This document shows, one piece after another, positions 12,153 to 20,993 of a DNA stretch of 64,000 nucleotides; position 1 is the stretch's first letter, and each line of letters opens with the position of its first letter. Position numbers and translations under genes: made by a program. The notes below the pieces were generated by a model. It saw nothing but the letters and a program-made list of their open reading frames with translations, ran no database searches and was not told where the DNA came from. Source of the DNA: Asanoa ishikariensis. GTDB taxonomy: Bacteria > Actinomycetota > Actinomycetes > Mycobacteriales > Micromonosporaceae. The DNA is taken from positions 310,001-374,000 of the forward strand of contig NZ_FNQB01000005.1 of the NCBI RefSeq assembly GCF_900107455.1, read 5' to 3'.

Positions 12153-14249
12153 GTGACCGCCGACGTGTCCGGCGCACCGGCAGCGACCGGATCGGCGGCG
12201 GAGGTGGCCGGCACGCGCGCGCTGCGTGCCGGCCGCGTCGTGGTGTCGATCGCCTGCGCGACGTTGCTCGTGCTCTTCGCCGTCGGAGTTGCCCTCTGGG
12301 TCGCCGACGCCGATCGCGTGCCGGAGCTGTGGACGGCGCCGGCGGGCTGGACCGCCGACGGAATCCGCGGGGTGCTCGACGGCTGGGGCGTTCCCGTCAC
12401 CGGGCTTGTGGCGTACTTCGTCGGGCTCGAGGTCATGTTGGTGGCGGTCAGCGCGGCAGCGGCGTACGTCGTCCTGCGTGGCCCGCTGTCCTGGTTCCGG
12501 CTGTACCTCGCCTGGGTGCTGGTGCTGTTCGCGACGGCCGGCGGCGGTGTCCCGCTCGTGGTCGGTGCGCTCTATCCGGCCACCGCAGCCGTGGCCGAGG
12601 GTCTTCCGGGGCTGGCGTGGATGTCGCTGTTCCCGTTGGCGTACGTGTTCCCGGACGGCCGGTTCGTGCCGCCATGGAGCCGCTGGCTCGCCGCCGGCTG
12701 GGCGGTGTGGTTGGCGGGGGTCCTCGTCACCGGCTCGTCCGGCGAGAGTCCGATCGAGGTCGGCACCCTCCTGCTGCTCTTCGCGAGCTGCGTCGCCGCC
12801 CAGGTTTACCGCTACGCGCGGGTGTCCGGTCCGGTGCAGCGGGTCCAGACCCGTTGGGTGCTCTACGCGTTGGCCCTTCGGTTGCTCTACAACGTGGTGC
12901 TGCTGCTGACGCCGGTCGGTGCCGTGCAGGCTGAGCGGACGCCGCGCGGGCTCGCGACGTACGCCGTGCTGATGCTGGTGAGCTATCTCGTCGCAGCCGC
13001 GCTGCCCGCGGCGATCGCCATCGCGATCATTCGGCACCGCCTCTTCGACATCGACGTCGTTATCAATCGCACTCTCGTATGGACGGTTCTGACCGGGTTC
13101 GTCGTCGGCGCCTACACGGCGGTTGTCGGCGGAGTGGGCGCCCTGTGGCGCGGCGGCGGGCTGACTCTGCCGCTGGTCGCCACCGGACTCGTGGCGGTCG
13201 CGTTCAGCCCGGTGCGGGAGCGGGTGCAACGGCGCGTCGACCGACTGGTCTACGGCGAACGGCACGACCCGTACGGTGTACTTTCCGCGCTGGGGCGGCG
13301 GCTGGCGGTCATCATGGCGCCGCACGCGGTGGCTGACTCCATTGTGGAGACGATCGCGCGAGCACTCAAAGCGCCTTATGTCGCGCTGACCGCCGAGCCC
13401 GACGGCGAGGTCGTGGCTTCGGTCGGGATATTGGTGTCTGATGTGGAGCTCTTTGTGCTTCGGCATCGGGGTGTGACGCTGGGCCACCTCGTCCTGAGCG
13501 CCGGCGATCGGCTCACCAGCACCGACCGGCGGTTGCTCGCTGATCTCGCCGACCACTGCGGCGCGGCGCTGTTCGCCGACCGTGAGTCCGCCCGCACCCG
13601 GCGCCTCGCGACCGACCTTCAGCTCGCCCGGCAACGTCTCGTCAACGCCCGTGAGGAGGAGCGGAGGCGGATCCGCCGCGACCTGCACGACTCGCTCGGC
13701 CCGGCACTGGGCGGGCAGGCACTGACGATCGACACCGCCCGCGCGCTGCTGGCCAGCGACCCGAGCGCCGCCGATCGCCTGCTGCGCGACCTCAAGGACC
13801 AGACCCAGGAGAACCTGGCCGAGGTGCGGCGGTTGGCGCGCCGGCTCCGACCGCCGGTGCTGGACGAACTCGGCCTGACCACGGCGCTCCGGCACGTCGG
13901 CGACCGCTACGGGCACGACGGGCTCGTGGTCGATGTCGACGTCCCGGAACTACCGGAGCTGCCTGCGGCGGTCGAGGTGGCCGCCTACCGGATCGCCCAC
14001 GAGGCAATCACCAACGTGGTCCGGCACGCCGACGCCCGGGCATGCCTCCTGCGCCTCGCGGTCGCCGGTGCGACGCTGTGCGTGGAGGTCCGCGACGACG
14101 GGTGCGGCATCGCCGCGGATGTGCCGGCCGGCGTCGGAACGGCGTCGATGCGCGAGCGGGCCGAAGAGCTCGGCGGCACGCTGGAGATCACCGACGCGGT
14201 CCCGGGCACGCTGGTCCGGGCCCGGCTGCCGCTGCCGACGACGGAGTGA
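12153..14249 (+). CDS. NarL-type membrane sensor histidine kinase
   Basis: The 698-residue kinase has an N-terminal half with about nine membrane helices ending in the pattern HRLFDIDVVINRTLVWT, common in actinobacterial sensors. A GAF-like cytoplasmic stretch follows (about 365-475), then a HisKA_3 domain with RIRRDLHDSLGPALGG and phospho-acceptor H512, then an ATPase domain with HEAITNVVRHA (N box) and VRDDGCGI (G1 box). I chose the GTG at 12153; the open frame further upstream lies inside the preceding gene. The stop overlaps the region of the regulator start. Confidence 0.9.
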   Translation: MTADVSGAPAATGSAAEVAGTRALRAGRVVVSIACATLLVLFAVGVALWVADADRVPELWTAPAGWTADGIRGVLDGWGVPVTGLVAYFVGLEVMLVAVSAAAAYVVLRGPLSWFRLYLAWVLVLFATAGGGVPLVVGALYPATAAVAEGLPGLAWMSLFPLAYVFPDGRFVPPWSRWLAAGWAVWLAGVLVTGSSGESPIEVGTLLLLFASCVAAQVYRYARVSGPVQRVQTRWVLYALALRLLYNVVLLLTPVGAVQAERTPRGLATYAVLMLVSYLVAAALPAAIAIAIIRHRLFDIDVVINRTLVWTVLTGFVVGAYTAVVGGVGALWRGGGLTLPLVATGLVAVAFSPVRERVQRRVDRLVYGERHDPYGVLSALGRRLAVIMAPHAVADSIVETIARALKAPYVALTAEPDGEVVASVGILVSDVELFVLRHRGVTLGHLVLSAGDRLTSTDRRLLADLADHCGAALFADRESARTRRLATDLQLARQRLVNAREEERRRIRRDLHDSLGPALGGQALTIDTARALLASDPSAADRLLRDLKDQTQENLAEVRRLARRLRPPVLDELGLTTALRHVGDRYGHDGLVVDVDVPELPELPAAVEVAAYRIAHEAITNVVRHADARACLLRLAVAGATLCVEVRDDGCGIAADVPAGVGTASMRERAEELGGTLEITDAVPGTLVRARLPLPTTE

Positions 14250-14254
14250 CCACG

Positions 14255-14911
14255 ATGGATCTGATCCGCATCTTGCTCGCTGACGACCATCCGGTGTTCC
14301 GCTACGGCATTCGCGCCGTGTTGACCTCCGACCCGCGCTCGGACCTGGTCGGGGAGGCCGGCACCGGCGACGAGGCGGTGGCGAAGGCTCTCGACCTGGC
14401 TCCGGACGTGGTGCTTATGGACCTGACCATGCCTGGCCTCAACGGCGTCGAGGCGACGCGGCGCATCATGGCGGCCCGGCCGCGGACCAACGTCCTGGTG
14501 GTGACGATGTTCGACGACAGCGCCTCCGTCCTCGCGGCGGTCCGGGCCGGGGCACGCGGCTATCTGGTCAAGGGCGCGGATCGGGACGAGGTCCTGCGCG
14601 CCGTCCACGCTGCGGCCGCCGGCGAGGCGATCTTCAGCCCAGCCGCCGCCCAGCACCTGGCGGCGCACCTGACCGCACCCGCGGCCACGCCGGCGCGGCC
14701 CTCCTTTCACGGGCTGACCGGGCGCGAGCACGAGATCCTGGTGCTGATGGCATCGGGGCTGACCAACACGGCGATCGCGGAGCGCTTCCGGCTGAGCCCC
14801 AAGACGGTCCGCAACTACGTTTCGACGATCATCGCCAAGCTCGACGCCGCGACCCGCGCCGAGGCCATCGCGCGCGCCCGCGCGGCCGGCATAGCCGAGC
14901 CGCAGCGCTAG
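14255..14911 (+). CDS. NarL/LuxR-family response regulator
   Basis: This 218-residue partner of the preceding kinase has a receiver domain with acidic pair D10/D11 and phosphorylation site D56 (VVLMDLTMPG), then a C-terminal LuxR helix-turn-helix (LTGREHEILVLM then SPKTVRNYVSTI). A start at GTG 14246 would overlap the kinase stop by four bases; I prefer ATG 14255, which has GGAG 8 bases before it. The last four bases overlap the convergent small membrane gene. Confidence 0.9.
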   Translation: MDLIRILLADDHPVFRYGIRAVLTSDPRSDLVGEAGTGDEAVAKALDLAPDVVLMDLTMPGLNGVEATRRIMAARPRTNVLVVTMFDDSASVLAAVRAGARGYLVKGADRDEVLRAVHAAAAGEAIFSPAAAQHLAAHLTAPAATPARPSFHGLTGREHEILVLMASGLTNTAIAERFRLSPKTVRNYVSTIIAKLDAATRAEAIARARAAGIAEPQR

Positions 14912-15144
14912 CCTGCGGCAGCCACGATCATCATGACCAGGCCGGCCGCGGTCACGGCCACGCTGATGACCAGGAACGCCGGGTTGTGGGTGCTCCACCA
15001 GCGGATGCGGGGCTGGACGCAGCCCGGCACCTCCTCGATGCGCACGACCCGCAGGGCGAACACGTTCAGGGTCGCCGTCAGGATGCCGAGCGCGCCGAGC
15101 CCGGCCACCGTCTCGGCGGCCTGCGCGAACGTCGTCGGCTCCAT
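14908..15144 (-). CDS. Small two-helix membrane protein
   Basis: This 78-residue protein from an internal ATG at 15144 has two hydrophobic spans (roughly residues 10-30 and 52-75) joined by a charged loop ending in RIRWWSTHNP. The frame continues to an ATG at 15219, but those extra 25 residues are polar, low in hydrophobicity, and overlap the palindromes described at 15178-15213, so the shorter form is likelier. The family is unrecognised. It converges on the response regulator with a 4-base overlap. Confidence 0.6.
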   Translation of the reverse strand: MEPTTFAQAAETVAGLGALGILTATLNVFALRVVRIEEVPGCVQPRIRWWSTHNPAFLVISVAVTAAGLVMMIVAAAG

Positions 15145-15177
15145 CACCGCATCACACCGCGTGTCGGCATCGTCTTG

Positions 15178-15213
15178 TGTCTCATCCTGAGACACCGAGA
15201 CGCGTTTGTCTCG
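15178..15213. promoter_or_regulatory. Paired palindromes built from GTCTC/GAGAC half-sites
   Basis: TGTCTCA-TCC-TGAGACA (15178-15194) is a perfect 7-3-7 palindrome. Two bases later CGAGAC-N6-GTCTCG (15196-15213) forms a second, using the same GAGAC/GTCTC half-sites. The block lies between the divergent small membrane gene and the RDD gene, so it looks like a double operator for an unidentified dimeric repressor. No regulator gene adjoins it. Confidence 0.5.
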
Positions 15214-15327
15214 GCCCACACCCGATCGGGGGATCGTCCACCGACATCGGCTCGATCAGCCTCGCCGGCCGGTACGGTGTCGCGGCGCCCACTGTTGGTG
15301 ACCGCCAGGACGAAGGACCCGAAACCG

Positions 15328-15828
15328 ATGACCGAACCCCCCGCCGGCTACCGGCCACCGCCGTCCTATGGGGAGCAGGTGTCCGCGCCGTCCTACCCAC
15401 CGCACCAGGCCACCCGCGCCGATCTGCAGCCGTACGCCGCGCCACTGCCGTACCCGCAGCAGTCGTACCCGATGGCCGGTCAGCTCGTCTCTCCCGGCGG
15501 CCGCCTCGGCGCGGCACTGCTCGACGCACTGTTGATGCTGGTCACGCTGTACATCGGCTGGCTCGTCTGGTCGGTGGTCACCTGGTCGGAAGGTCAGACG
15601 CCCGGCAAGAAGCTGCTCGGGCACGTGACCGCCGACGCCAACACCGGCCACCCGCTCGACTGGGGCCAGATGGCCATGCGCGAGGTCTGCGTCAAGGGCC
15701 TGGTCGGCTGGCTGCTCGGCATGCTCACCTGCGGCGTGTACGGCCTGGTCGACTCCTTCATGGTCTTCGGCGACCGGCAGCGCACCCTCCACGACAAGAT
15801 GTCGAACTCGGTCGTCCGGCACGTGTGA
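15328..15828 (+). CDS. RDD-family membrane protein with Pro/Tyr-rich N-terminus
   Basis: This 166-residue protein has a disordered leader (first 55 residues: Pro, Tyr, Gln repeats) followed by an RDD domain with GGRLGAALLDALLMLV, two or three membrane helices, and the usual ending LHDKMSNSVVRH. GAAGGA at 15312-15317 supports the ATG at 15328. RDD proteins are of mixed function (transport or envelope stress), so no specific role is assigned. Confidence 0.8.
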   Translation: MTEPPAGYRPPPSYGEQVSAPSYPPHQATRADLQPYAAPLPYPQQSYPMAGQLVSPGGRLGAALLDALLMLVTLYIGWLVWSVVTWSEGQTPGKKLLGHVTADANTGHPLDWGQMAMREVCVKGLVGWLLGMLTCGVYGLVDSFMVFGDRQRTLHDKMSNSVVRHV

Positions 15829-15853
15829 TGCGCGGGGTGGCTACCCTGCGCCG

Positions 15854-16564
15854 GTGCCGATGACCTTCCCGTCCCATCCCGCCGGCATCCTGCCGCTCAA
15901 ACTGTGGCGCCCGCGGTGGTGGGACGGCGTCGCCCTCGTGCTCGGCTCGACGACACCCGATCTCGCGTACCTGCTGGACGGCTCCGGGCTGCCCGTCTGG
16001 CCCTTCTCCCACCAGCTCGTCGGGCTGGTCTTCTGGTGCCTCCCGCTGACCCTGCTCGGCTGCGCGCTGGTCCGCCGCGCCGCGCCCGTGGTCGCCGCCC
16101 AACTCCCGGCGGGTGGGCGGTTCGCCCTGCGTGACTACGGCGCGCTGCGGTTCTCCGGCCACCCGTGGCACGTCACGGCGGGCTCGGCGCTGGTCGGTGC
16201 GGCCAGTCATCTCGTCCTCGACGCCGGCGAGCAACGGTTTCCGGCCCTGGAGTACCCGGGGTACCTGGTCGGCGCGATCGTGATGGTCTGGCTCGCGCTC
16301 GTCATCGGCCGGCAAAGGCTCGTGCGGCGCTGGCACGGCGACCCGCCAGCGGCAGCCCGCCGCCCGGCGCTCTTCTGGACGGTCACCGCGGTGGTGGCCC
16401 TGCCGGGCATCGCGCTCACCCCGTTCCTGCCGGCCGCGTTCCTCTTGCACACCAGCGGCGTGCGGGTCCTGACCGCACTCGCGGTCGGCCTGTTGGCGGC
16501 CGCCCTGGTGACCACCGCGACCGACGACCGCAAATGGGAAGCGGCGCCCGGCAATCTCACCTAA
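15854..16564 (+). CDS. DUF4184 family membrane protein
   Basis: The 236-residue protein opens with MPMTFPSHPAGILPL, the characteristic start of the DUF4184 family, and carries five or six membrane helices. A conserved polar motif (STTPDLAYLL) lies near residue 32 and HLVLDAGEQ near 118. These His/Asp positions resemble membrane hydrolases of the YdjM/LexA-binding group, but activity is unproven. The start is GTG at 15854. It stands 25 bases after the RDD gene on the same strand. Confidence 0.75.
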   Translation: MPMTFPSHPAGILPLKLWRPRWWDGVALVLGSTTPDLAYLLDGSGLPVWPFSHQLVGLVFWCLPLTLLGCALVRRAAPVVAAQLPAGGRFALRDYGALRFSGHPWHVTAGSALVGAASHLVLDAGEQRFPALEYPGYLVGAIVMVWLALVIGRQRLVRRWHGDPPAAARRPALFWTVTAVVALPGIALTPFLPAAFLLHTSGVRVLTALAVGLLAAALVTTATDDRKWEAAPGNLT

Positions 16565-16608
16565 CCTCGCCAGAAGCGCCGACACCTGACACGAAGAGGA
16601 GAACGGCC

Positions 16609-16695
16609 ATGCCCGCAGCCGGCGGATTCCACGGTTCCCCGTCCTCCACCGCCGGAAAGGCCCTTCGTGTTAGGTCTGTTCGAGAACTCTGTTGA
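16609..16695 (+). CDS. Short upstream ORF (28 aa) overlapping the ABC transporter start
   Basis: A strong AGGAGA 7 bases upstream leads to an ATG at 16609 and a 28-residue frame ending in RSVRELC at 16695. It overlaps the first 29 bases of the ABC transporter gene in another frame. Composition is Gly/Ala/Ser-rich then basic, with a single terminal Cys. It could be a leader peptide coupling or limiting translation of the transporter, or a small peptide substrate; it may also be chance. Confidence 0.35.
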   Translation: MPAAGGFHGSPSSTAGKALRVRSVRELC

Positions 16696-18493
16696 TCCCT
16701 TCCCGACCGACGACGCCACCCGCCCGCCAGTCAGCACCGTTCGCCGTTTCCTGCTGACGGAGTTCCGGCCGTTGCGGCCGGTCGTCGCCGCCTCCGTGAC
16801 CCTCACGCTGCTGTGCGCGGCGATCGAGGTGTGGCTCATCTGGTACGCCGGATCGCTCGTCGACACCCTCGCCGCCGGAAACCCCCAGACGCTCTGGGCC
16901 GAGCACGGCACCGAGCTCGTCACCGTCGTCGTGTTGGTGCTGCTGGTCCGGCCGGTCATCAACCTCGTCGGCGAGGCGCTGGACGACATCTCCTTCCGCG
17001 CCAACGCCCGACCGCTGGCCCGCTGGCGGGCGCACCGGCACGTGTCCCGCCAATCCGTCGGCTGGTTCCGCGACGACCTCGCCGGCCGCATCGCCACCTG
17101 GGTCCGCGACGGTGGGGACGCCGCCAGCACCGCCGCGTACGCCGTCGTGCACACGCTCGTGTTCGTCCTCGCGTACATCGCCGGCTCGGTGTGGCTGATG
17201 TCCGCGATCGACGTGCGCCTGCTGCTGCCACTGGGCGGCTGGATCGTCGCGTACGCGTTGCTCATGCGCTGGGCGGTGCCGCGTTACCGGCGGGCGTCGG
17301 AACGCTTGCAGGAGGCGGAGTCGGCGCTGACCGGCCTGCTGGTCGACGCGTACGCCAACGTCGACACCCTCGCGTTGCTCGGTGGCCCCCACGCCCGCAC
17401 CGCGCACGACCGGCAGGTGTTCGCCCGGGCCCGGCGCGCGCACCTGGACGTGCAGCGGGTCGAGGTGACCGTCAACGCCAGCATGATGGCGCTCGGCAGC
17501 GCGCTGCTGTGCGGCCTTGTCGGCTACGGGATCGTGCTCTGGCGCGCCGGTGCCGCACCCGTGGGCCTGGTCGCCGCCGCGCTGGCCCTCAGCTTCCGCA
17601 TCACCGCGATGGCGGAGTGGCTGCTGGACGCGGTGTCGTCGCTGTTCGGCTCCGCCGGTGTGCTGCGGCGGGCGCTGCGGACCGTCGCGGCTCCGCTCAC
17701 GGTGGCGGACAAACCGGAGGCGACGGATCTGCGGGTACGCGGGGGCGCCATCAGTTTCGTCGACGTCGACCACCACTACGGCCGCGGTGCCGGTGGCCTC
17801 GACCGGCTGAGTCTGGACGTCGCGGCCGGCGAGCGAGTGGGCATCGTGGGCCGGTCGGGTGCCGGAAAGTCCACATTGGTGGGTCTGCTGCTGCGGTTCC
17901 ACGACGCGGAGTCCGGCACGATCACGATCGACGGCACCGACATCACGGACGTGACGCAGGAGAGCCTGCGCGGCCAGATCGCGATGGTCGGCCAGGAGGC
18001 GACCCTGCTGCACCGCTCGGTCCGGGAGAACATCGCCGGGCCGGGTGCCGTCGACGACCCGCGGGTGCAGGAGGCGTTGCGCCGGGCGTCGGCCGACGGT
18101 TTCGTCGCCGCGCTGCGGGACGCGGGCGGCCGCACCGGCCTCGACGCCCAGGTCGGCGAGCGCGGCGTGCGCCTGTCCGGCGGTCAGCGGCAGCGGATCG
18201 CGCTGGCCCGGGCGTTCTACCGGGACGCGCCGATCCTGGTGCTGGACGAAGCGACGTCGGCCCTCGACTCCGAGGCCGAGGCCGCCATCCACGAGACGCT
18301 GGGCGAGGTGATGAGCGGGCGCACGGTCATCGCGATCGCGCACCGGCTCTCCACGATCGCGCACCTGGACCGGATCGTGGTCCTCGACGCGGGCCGGATC
18401 GTCGAGCAGGGCACCCACGCCGCGTTGCTCGCACAGGGCAGCCTCTACGCGGACCTCTGGTCGCGGCAGTCAGGCGACTTTCTGCCCGTCTAG
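16667..18493 (+). CDS. ABC exporter with fused membrane and ATPase domains
   Basis: This 608-residue half-transporter has about six membrane helices (residues 30-310) followed by a full nucleotide-binding domain: Walker A GRSGAGKST, Q-loop QIAMVGQEATLL, signature LSGGQRQRIALARA, Walker B ILVLDEATSALD and H-loop IAHRLST. It starts at GTG 16667, preceded by GGAAAGG. It probably acts as a homodimer or with an unlinked partner to export a lipid, peptide or drug. Its 3' end overlaps the convergent UvrA-like gene by 24 bases. Confidence 0.88.
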   Translation: MLGLFENSVDPFPTDDATRPPVSTVRRFLLTEFRPLRPVVAASVTLTLLCAAIEVWLIWYAGSLVDTLAAGNPQTLWAEHGTELVTVVVLVLLVRPVINLVGEALDDISFRANARPLARWRAHRHVSRQSVGWFRDDLAGRIATWVRDGGDAASTAAYAVVHTLVFVLAYIAGSVWLMSAIDVRLLLPLGGWIVAYALLMRWAVPRYRRASERLQEAESALTGLLVDAYANVDTLALLGGPHARTAHDRQVFARARRAHLDVQRVEVTVNASMMALGSALLCGLVGYGIVLWRAGAAPVGLVAAALALSFRITAMAEWLLDAVSSLFGSAGVLRRALRTVAAPLTVADKPEATDLRVRGGAISFVDVDHHYGRGAGGLDRLSLDVAAGERVGIVGRSGAGKSTLVGLLLRFHDAESGTITIDGTDITDVTQESLRGQIAMVGQEATLLHRSVRENIAGPGAVDDPRVQEALRRASADGFVAALRDAGGRTGLDAQVGERGVRLSGGQRQRIALARAFYRDAPILVLDEATSALDSEAEAAIHETLGEVMSGRTVIAIAHRLSTIAHLDRIVVLDAGRIVEQGTHAALLAQGSLYADLWSRQSGDFLPV

Positions 18494-20920
18494 ATGGGAG
18501 GCCAGCCACGGGCCGGTGACGCTGTGCGCGTCGGCGGCGACCTCGGCCGGCGTGCCACGGGCGATGATCCGCCCGCCGTCCGGGCCGCCGCTCGGACCCA
18601 TGTCGATCACGTGGTCGGCCGCGGCCAGGATGTCCAGGTCGTGGTCGATCGCGACGATCGTCGCGCCGTCCGCGAGGAGCCGGTCGAAGACGCCGACGAG
18701 GGTACGGATGTCCACCGGGTGCAGCCCCGTCGACGGCTCGTCCAGCACGTACAACACGTCGTGCTGGCTGCTGCGCAGGCGGGCCGCGATGCGCAGCCGC
18801 TGCGACTCCCCGCCGGACAGGGACGGCGTCGGCTCACCCAGGCGCAGATAGCCCAGCCCGACGTCGACGATGGGCCGCAGCGGGCGCGCGATCGTCGGCA
18901 CGTCGGCGTAGCGGTCCAACGCCTCCCGCACCGTCAACCCGAGCACGTCGGAGATCGTGAGCCCGCCCACCCGCACGGCCAAGGTCTCCGGGTTGAACCG
19001 CGCCCCGTGGCAGGTGGGGCAGTCGACGTTGATATCGGGCAGGTACTGCACGTCCAGGTCGATCGACCCGATCCCGCGGCAGGTCGGGCACTGGCCCGCC
19101 TTGGTGTTGAACGAGAAGTGGCCGGCCGACAGGCCGGAGTCGGCGGCGAAGTAGGCGCGGATGGCGTCGAAGGCACCCGAGTAGGTGCTCGGCGTGGACC
19201 GGGCGTTCAGGCCGATCGGCGTCGCGTCGATCTCCACCACCTGCCGGATCGAGCCGAGCGTCAACGACTTGACGTGCTCCGGCAGCGCCTTGCCGGCCAA
19301 CTGTGCGCGGGCCGCCGGGATCAGGCTGTCCAGCACGAGCGCGGTCTTGCCCGCGCCGGACGGGCCGGCCAGGGCGGTCAACCGGTTGACGGGGAAGCCG
19401 GCGGTCACGTTGCGCAGGTTGAAGAGCCGCCGCACGGCGATCGTGGCGCGCTCGCGGGGCAGCGGCCGGGGCGGGCGGTCGACCGCAGGGCCGCCGGACA
19501 GGAACGGCCCGACGATGGACTTGCGGCTGCGCTGGATCTGGTCGGGCGTACCCTCGGCGACGATCGCACCGCCCAGTCGACCCGCGCCGGGGCCGAGCTC
19601 GATGACCCAGTCGGCGCTGCGGATCAGGTCGAGGTCGTGCTCGACGATCACGACGGTGTTGCCGTTGCCCGCCAACGCGGCGATCGTCTTACGCAGACCC
19701 TCCACATTGCTCGGATGCAGGCCGACCGACGGCTCGTCCAGGACGTACAACATGCCCGTGGTGTTGGCCCGCACCGTCGAGGTCAGCTCGATCCGCTGCC
19801 GCTCACCGGTCGACAACGTGGCGCCGGCCCGGTCCAGCCCCAGATAGCCCAGGCCCAGGTCGAGCAGGGGACCGATCGCGCCGAGCAACTCGCCGATCAG
19901 CCCGGTGGTCAGCCGGTCGAGCTCAGGTGGCATCAACGGCGGCAGGTCGTGCGCGAACGCGACCAGGTGGTCCAGATCGAGAGCACTGATCTCGGCCAGG
20001 TTGCGGCCGTTGAGCGTGGACCGCAACGCCTCCGGTCGCAGCCGGGCGCCGTGGCAGACGGGGCACGTGTGCGAGACGAGGTACCTGCTCTTCTCCGACT
20101 TCTGGGCGGCGGTGATCGCGTTGTCGTAGGTGACGTTGAGCCGCACCGTGCGCCTGTTGTGTCCCGAGAGGACCACTGGCTGCTTGACCTGCTCGCCGTG
20201 CAGCACGAAGTTCTTCTCCTTGCGGGTCAGCTTGTTGTACGGCACGTCGAGCCGGACCCCGAGCTCACCGGCGGCGTACATGGACAGCCGGCGGCCACCG
20301 ACGTTCCACGGCAGGACGGCCCCTTCCGCGATCGTCTTGGTCTGGTCCGGGACCAGCGTGTCCGGGTCGACGTCGTACCGGGTCCCGATGCCGTCGCAGC
20401 CCGGGCAGGCGCCGATCGAGTTGAACGCGAACGACTCGGCGCCCGGTGCCTCGAACCGCACGCCGTCGACCGGGCACTGGATCTCCATCGCCTGCGTGGC
20501 AACCGACGGCGGCACGGGGTGGCCGTTCGGGCAGCGGTGCGTGCCGAGCCTCGACATGATCAGCCGCAGCACGTTGAGCACCTCGCTCATCGTGCCGACC
20601 GTGCTGCGCGGCCCCGGCACGGGCGGGCGTTGCCGCAACGCGAGCGCGGGCGGCAGGTGGTCGATCCGGTCCGCGTCCGGCCGTTGGTCCTGAGTGAGCC
20701 GGCGCCGGCTGTACGTGCTCAGGCCCTCCAGAAAGCGGTGCAGTCCCTCGGCGTAGAGGGTGCCCATCGCCAGCGACGTCTTGCCCGAACCGGACACCCC
20801 GGCGATGACGACGGTCCGCCAGAGGGGCACGTCGATGTCGAGGTCGCGCAGAGTGTTGTGCCGGACGCCGCGGGCCTGGATGGCCCGGGGGAGCGTGTCC
20901 GGCAGGGCTGCCAGCTTCAT
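18470..20920 (-). CDS. UvrA-like ABC protein (class II, DrrC type)
   Basis: This 816-residue relative of the excision repair protein UvrA starts at ATG 20920 (the open frame further upstream is non-conserved). It has a first ATPase with Walker A GVSGSGKTS near residue 41 and LSTGERQRIEL, and a second with GPSGAGKTAL and LSGGESQRLRIAA. Zinc-finger pairs CPVCHGARLRPE and CPTCRG...CPTCHGARFNPE are present. It is shorter than genomic UvrA (about 950), as are the paralogs associated with resistance to DNA-binding drugs (DrrC). Its neighbours, an ABC exporter and a lipid-type enzyme, fit a self-resistance idea only loosely. Confidence 0.85.
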   Translation of the reverse strand: MKLAALPDTLPRAIQARGVRHNTLRDLDIDVPLWRTVVIAGVSGSGKTSLAMGTLYAEGLHRFLEGLSTYSRRRLTQDQRPDADRIDHLPPALALRQRPPVPGPRSTVGTMSEVLNVLRLIMSRLGTHRCPNGHPVPPSVATQAMEIQCPVDGVRFEAPGAESFAFNSIGACPGCDGIGTRYDVDPDTLVPDQTKTIAEGAVLPWNVGGRRLSMYAAGELGVRLDVPYNKLTRKEKNFVLHGEQVKQPVVLSGHNRRTVRLNVTYDNAITAAQKSEKSRYLVSHTCPVCHGARLRPEALRSTLNGRNLAEISALDLDHLVAFAHDLPPLMPPELDRLTTGLIGELLGAIGPLLDLGLGYLGLDRAGATLSTGERQRIELTSTVRANTTGMLYVLDEPSVGLHPSNVEGLRKTIAALAGNGNTVVIVEHDLDLIRSADWVIELGPGAGRLGGAIVAEGTPDQIQRSRKSIVGPFLSGGPAVDRPPRPLPRERATIAVRRLFNLRNVTAGFPVNRLTALAGPSGAGKTALVLDSLIPAARAQLAGKALPEHVKSLTLGSIRQVVEIDATPIGLNARSTPSTYSGAFDAIRAYFAADSGLSAGHFSFNTKAGQCPTCRGIGSIDLDVQYLPDINVDCPTCHGARFNPETLAVRVGGLTISDVLGLTVREALDRYADVPTIARPLRPIVDVGLGYLRLGEPTPSLSGGESQRLRIAARLRSSQHDVLYVLDEPSTGLHPVDIRTLVGVFDRLLADGATIVAIDHDLDILAAADHVIDMGPSGGPDGGRIIARGTPAEVAADAHSVTGPWLASHLDGQKVA

Positions 20921-20993
20921 ATCCTCCGGTCTAGTCGCAATCGGCCGGGCGCACAGGTGAATCGACGAGTCTTCCGGGCGACGACGCGCTGGG

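Noticed and set aside
12069..13916. 615-residue minus-strand open frame
   Set aside because: Shadow of the histidine kinase, no motifs, biased composition.
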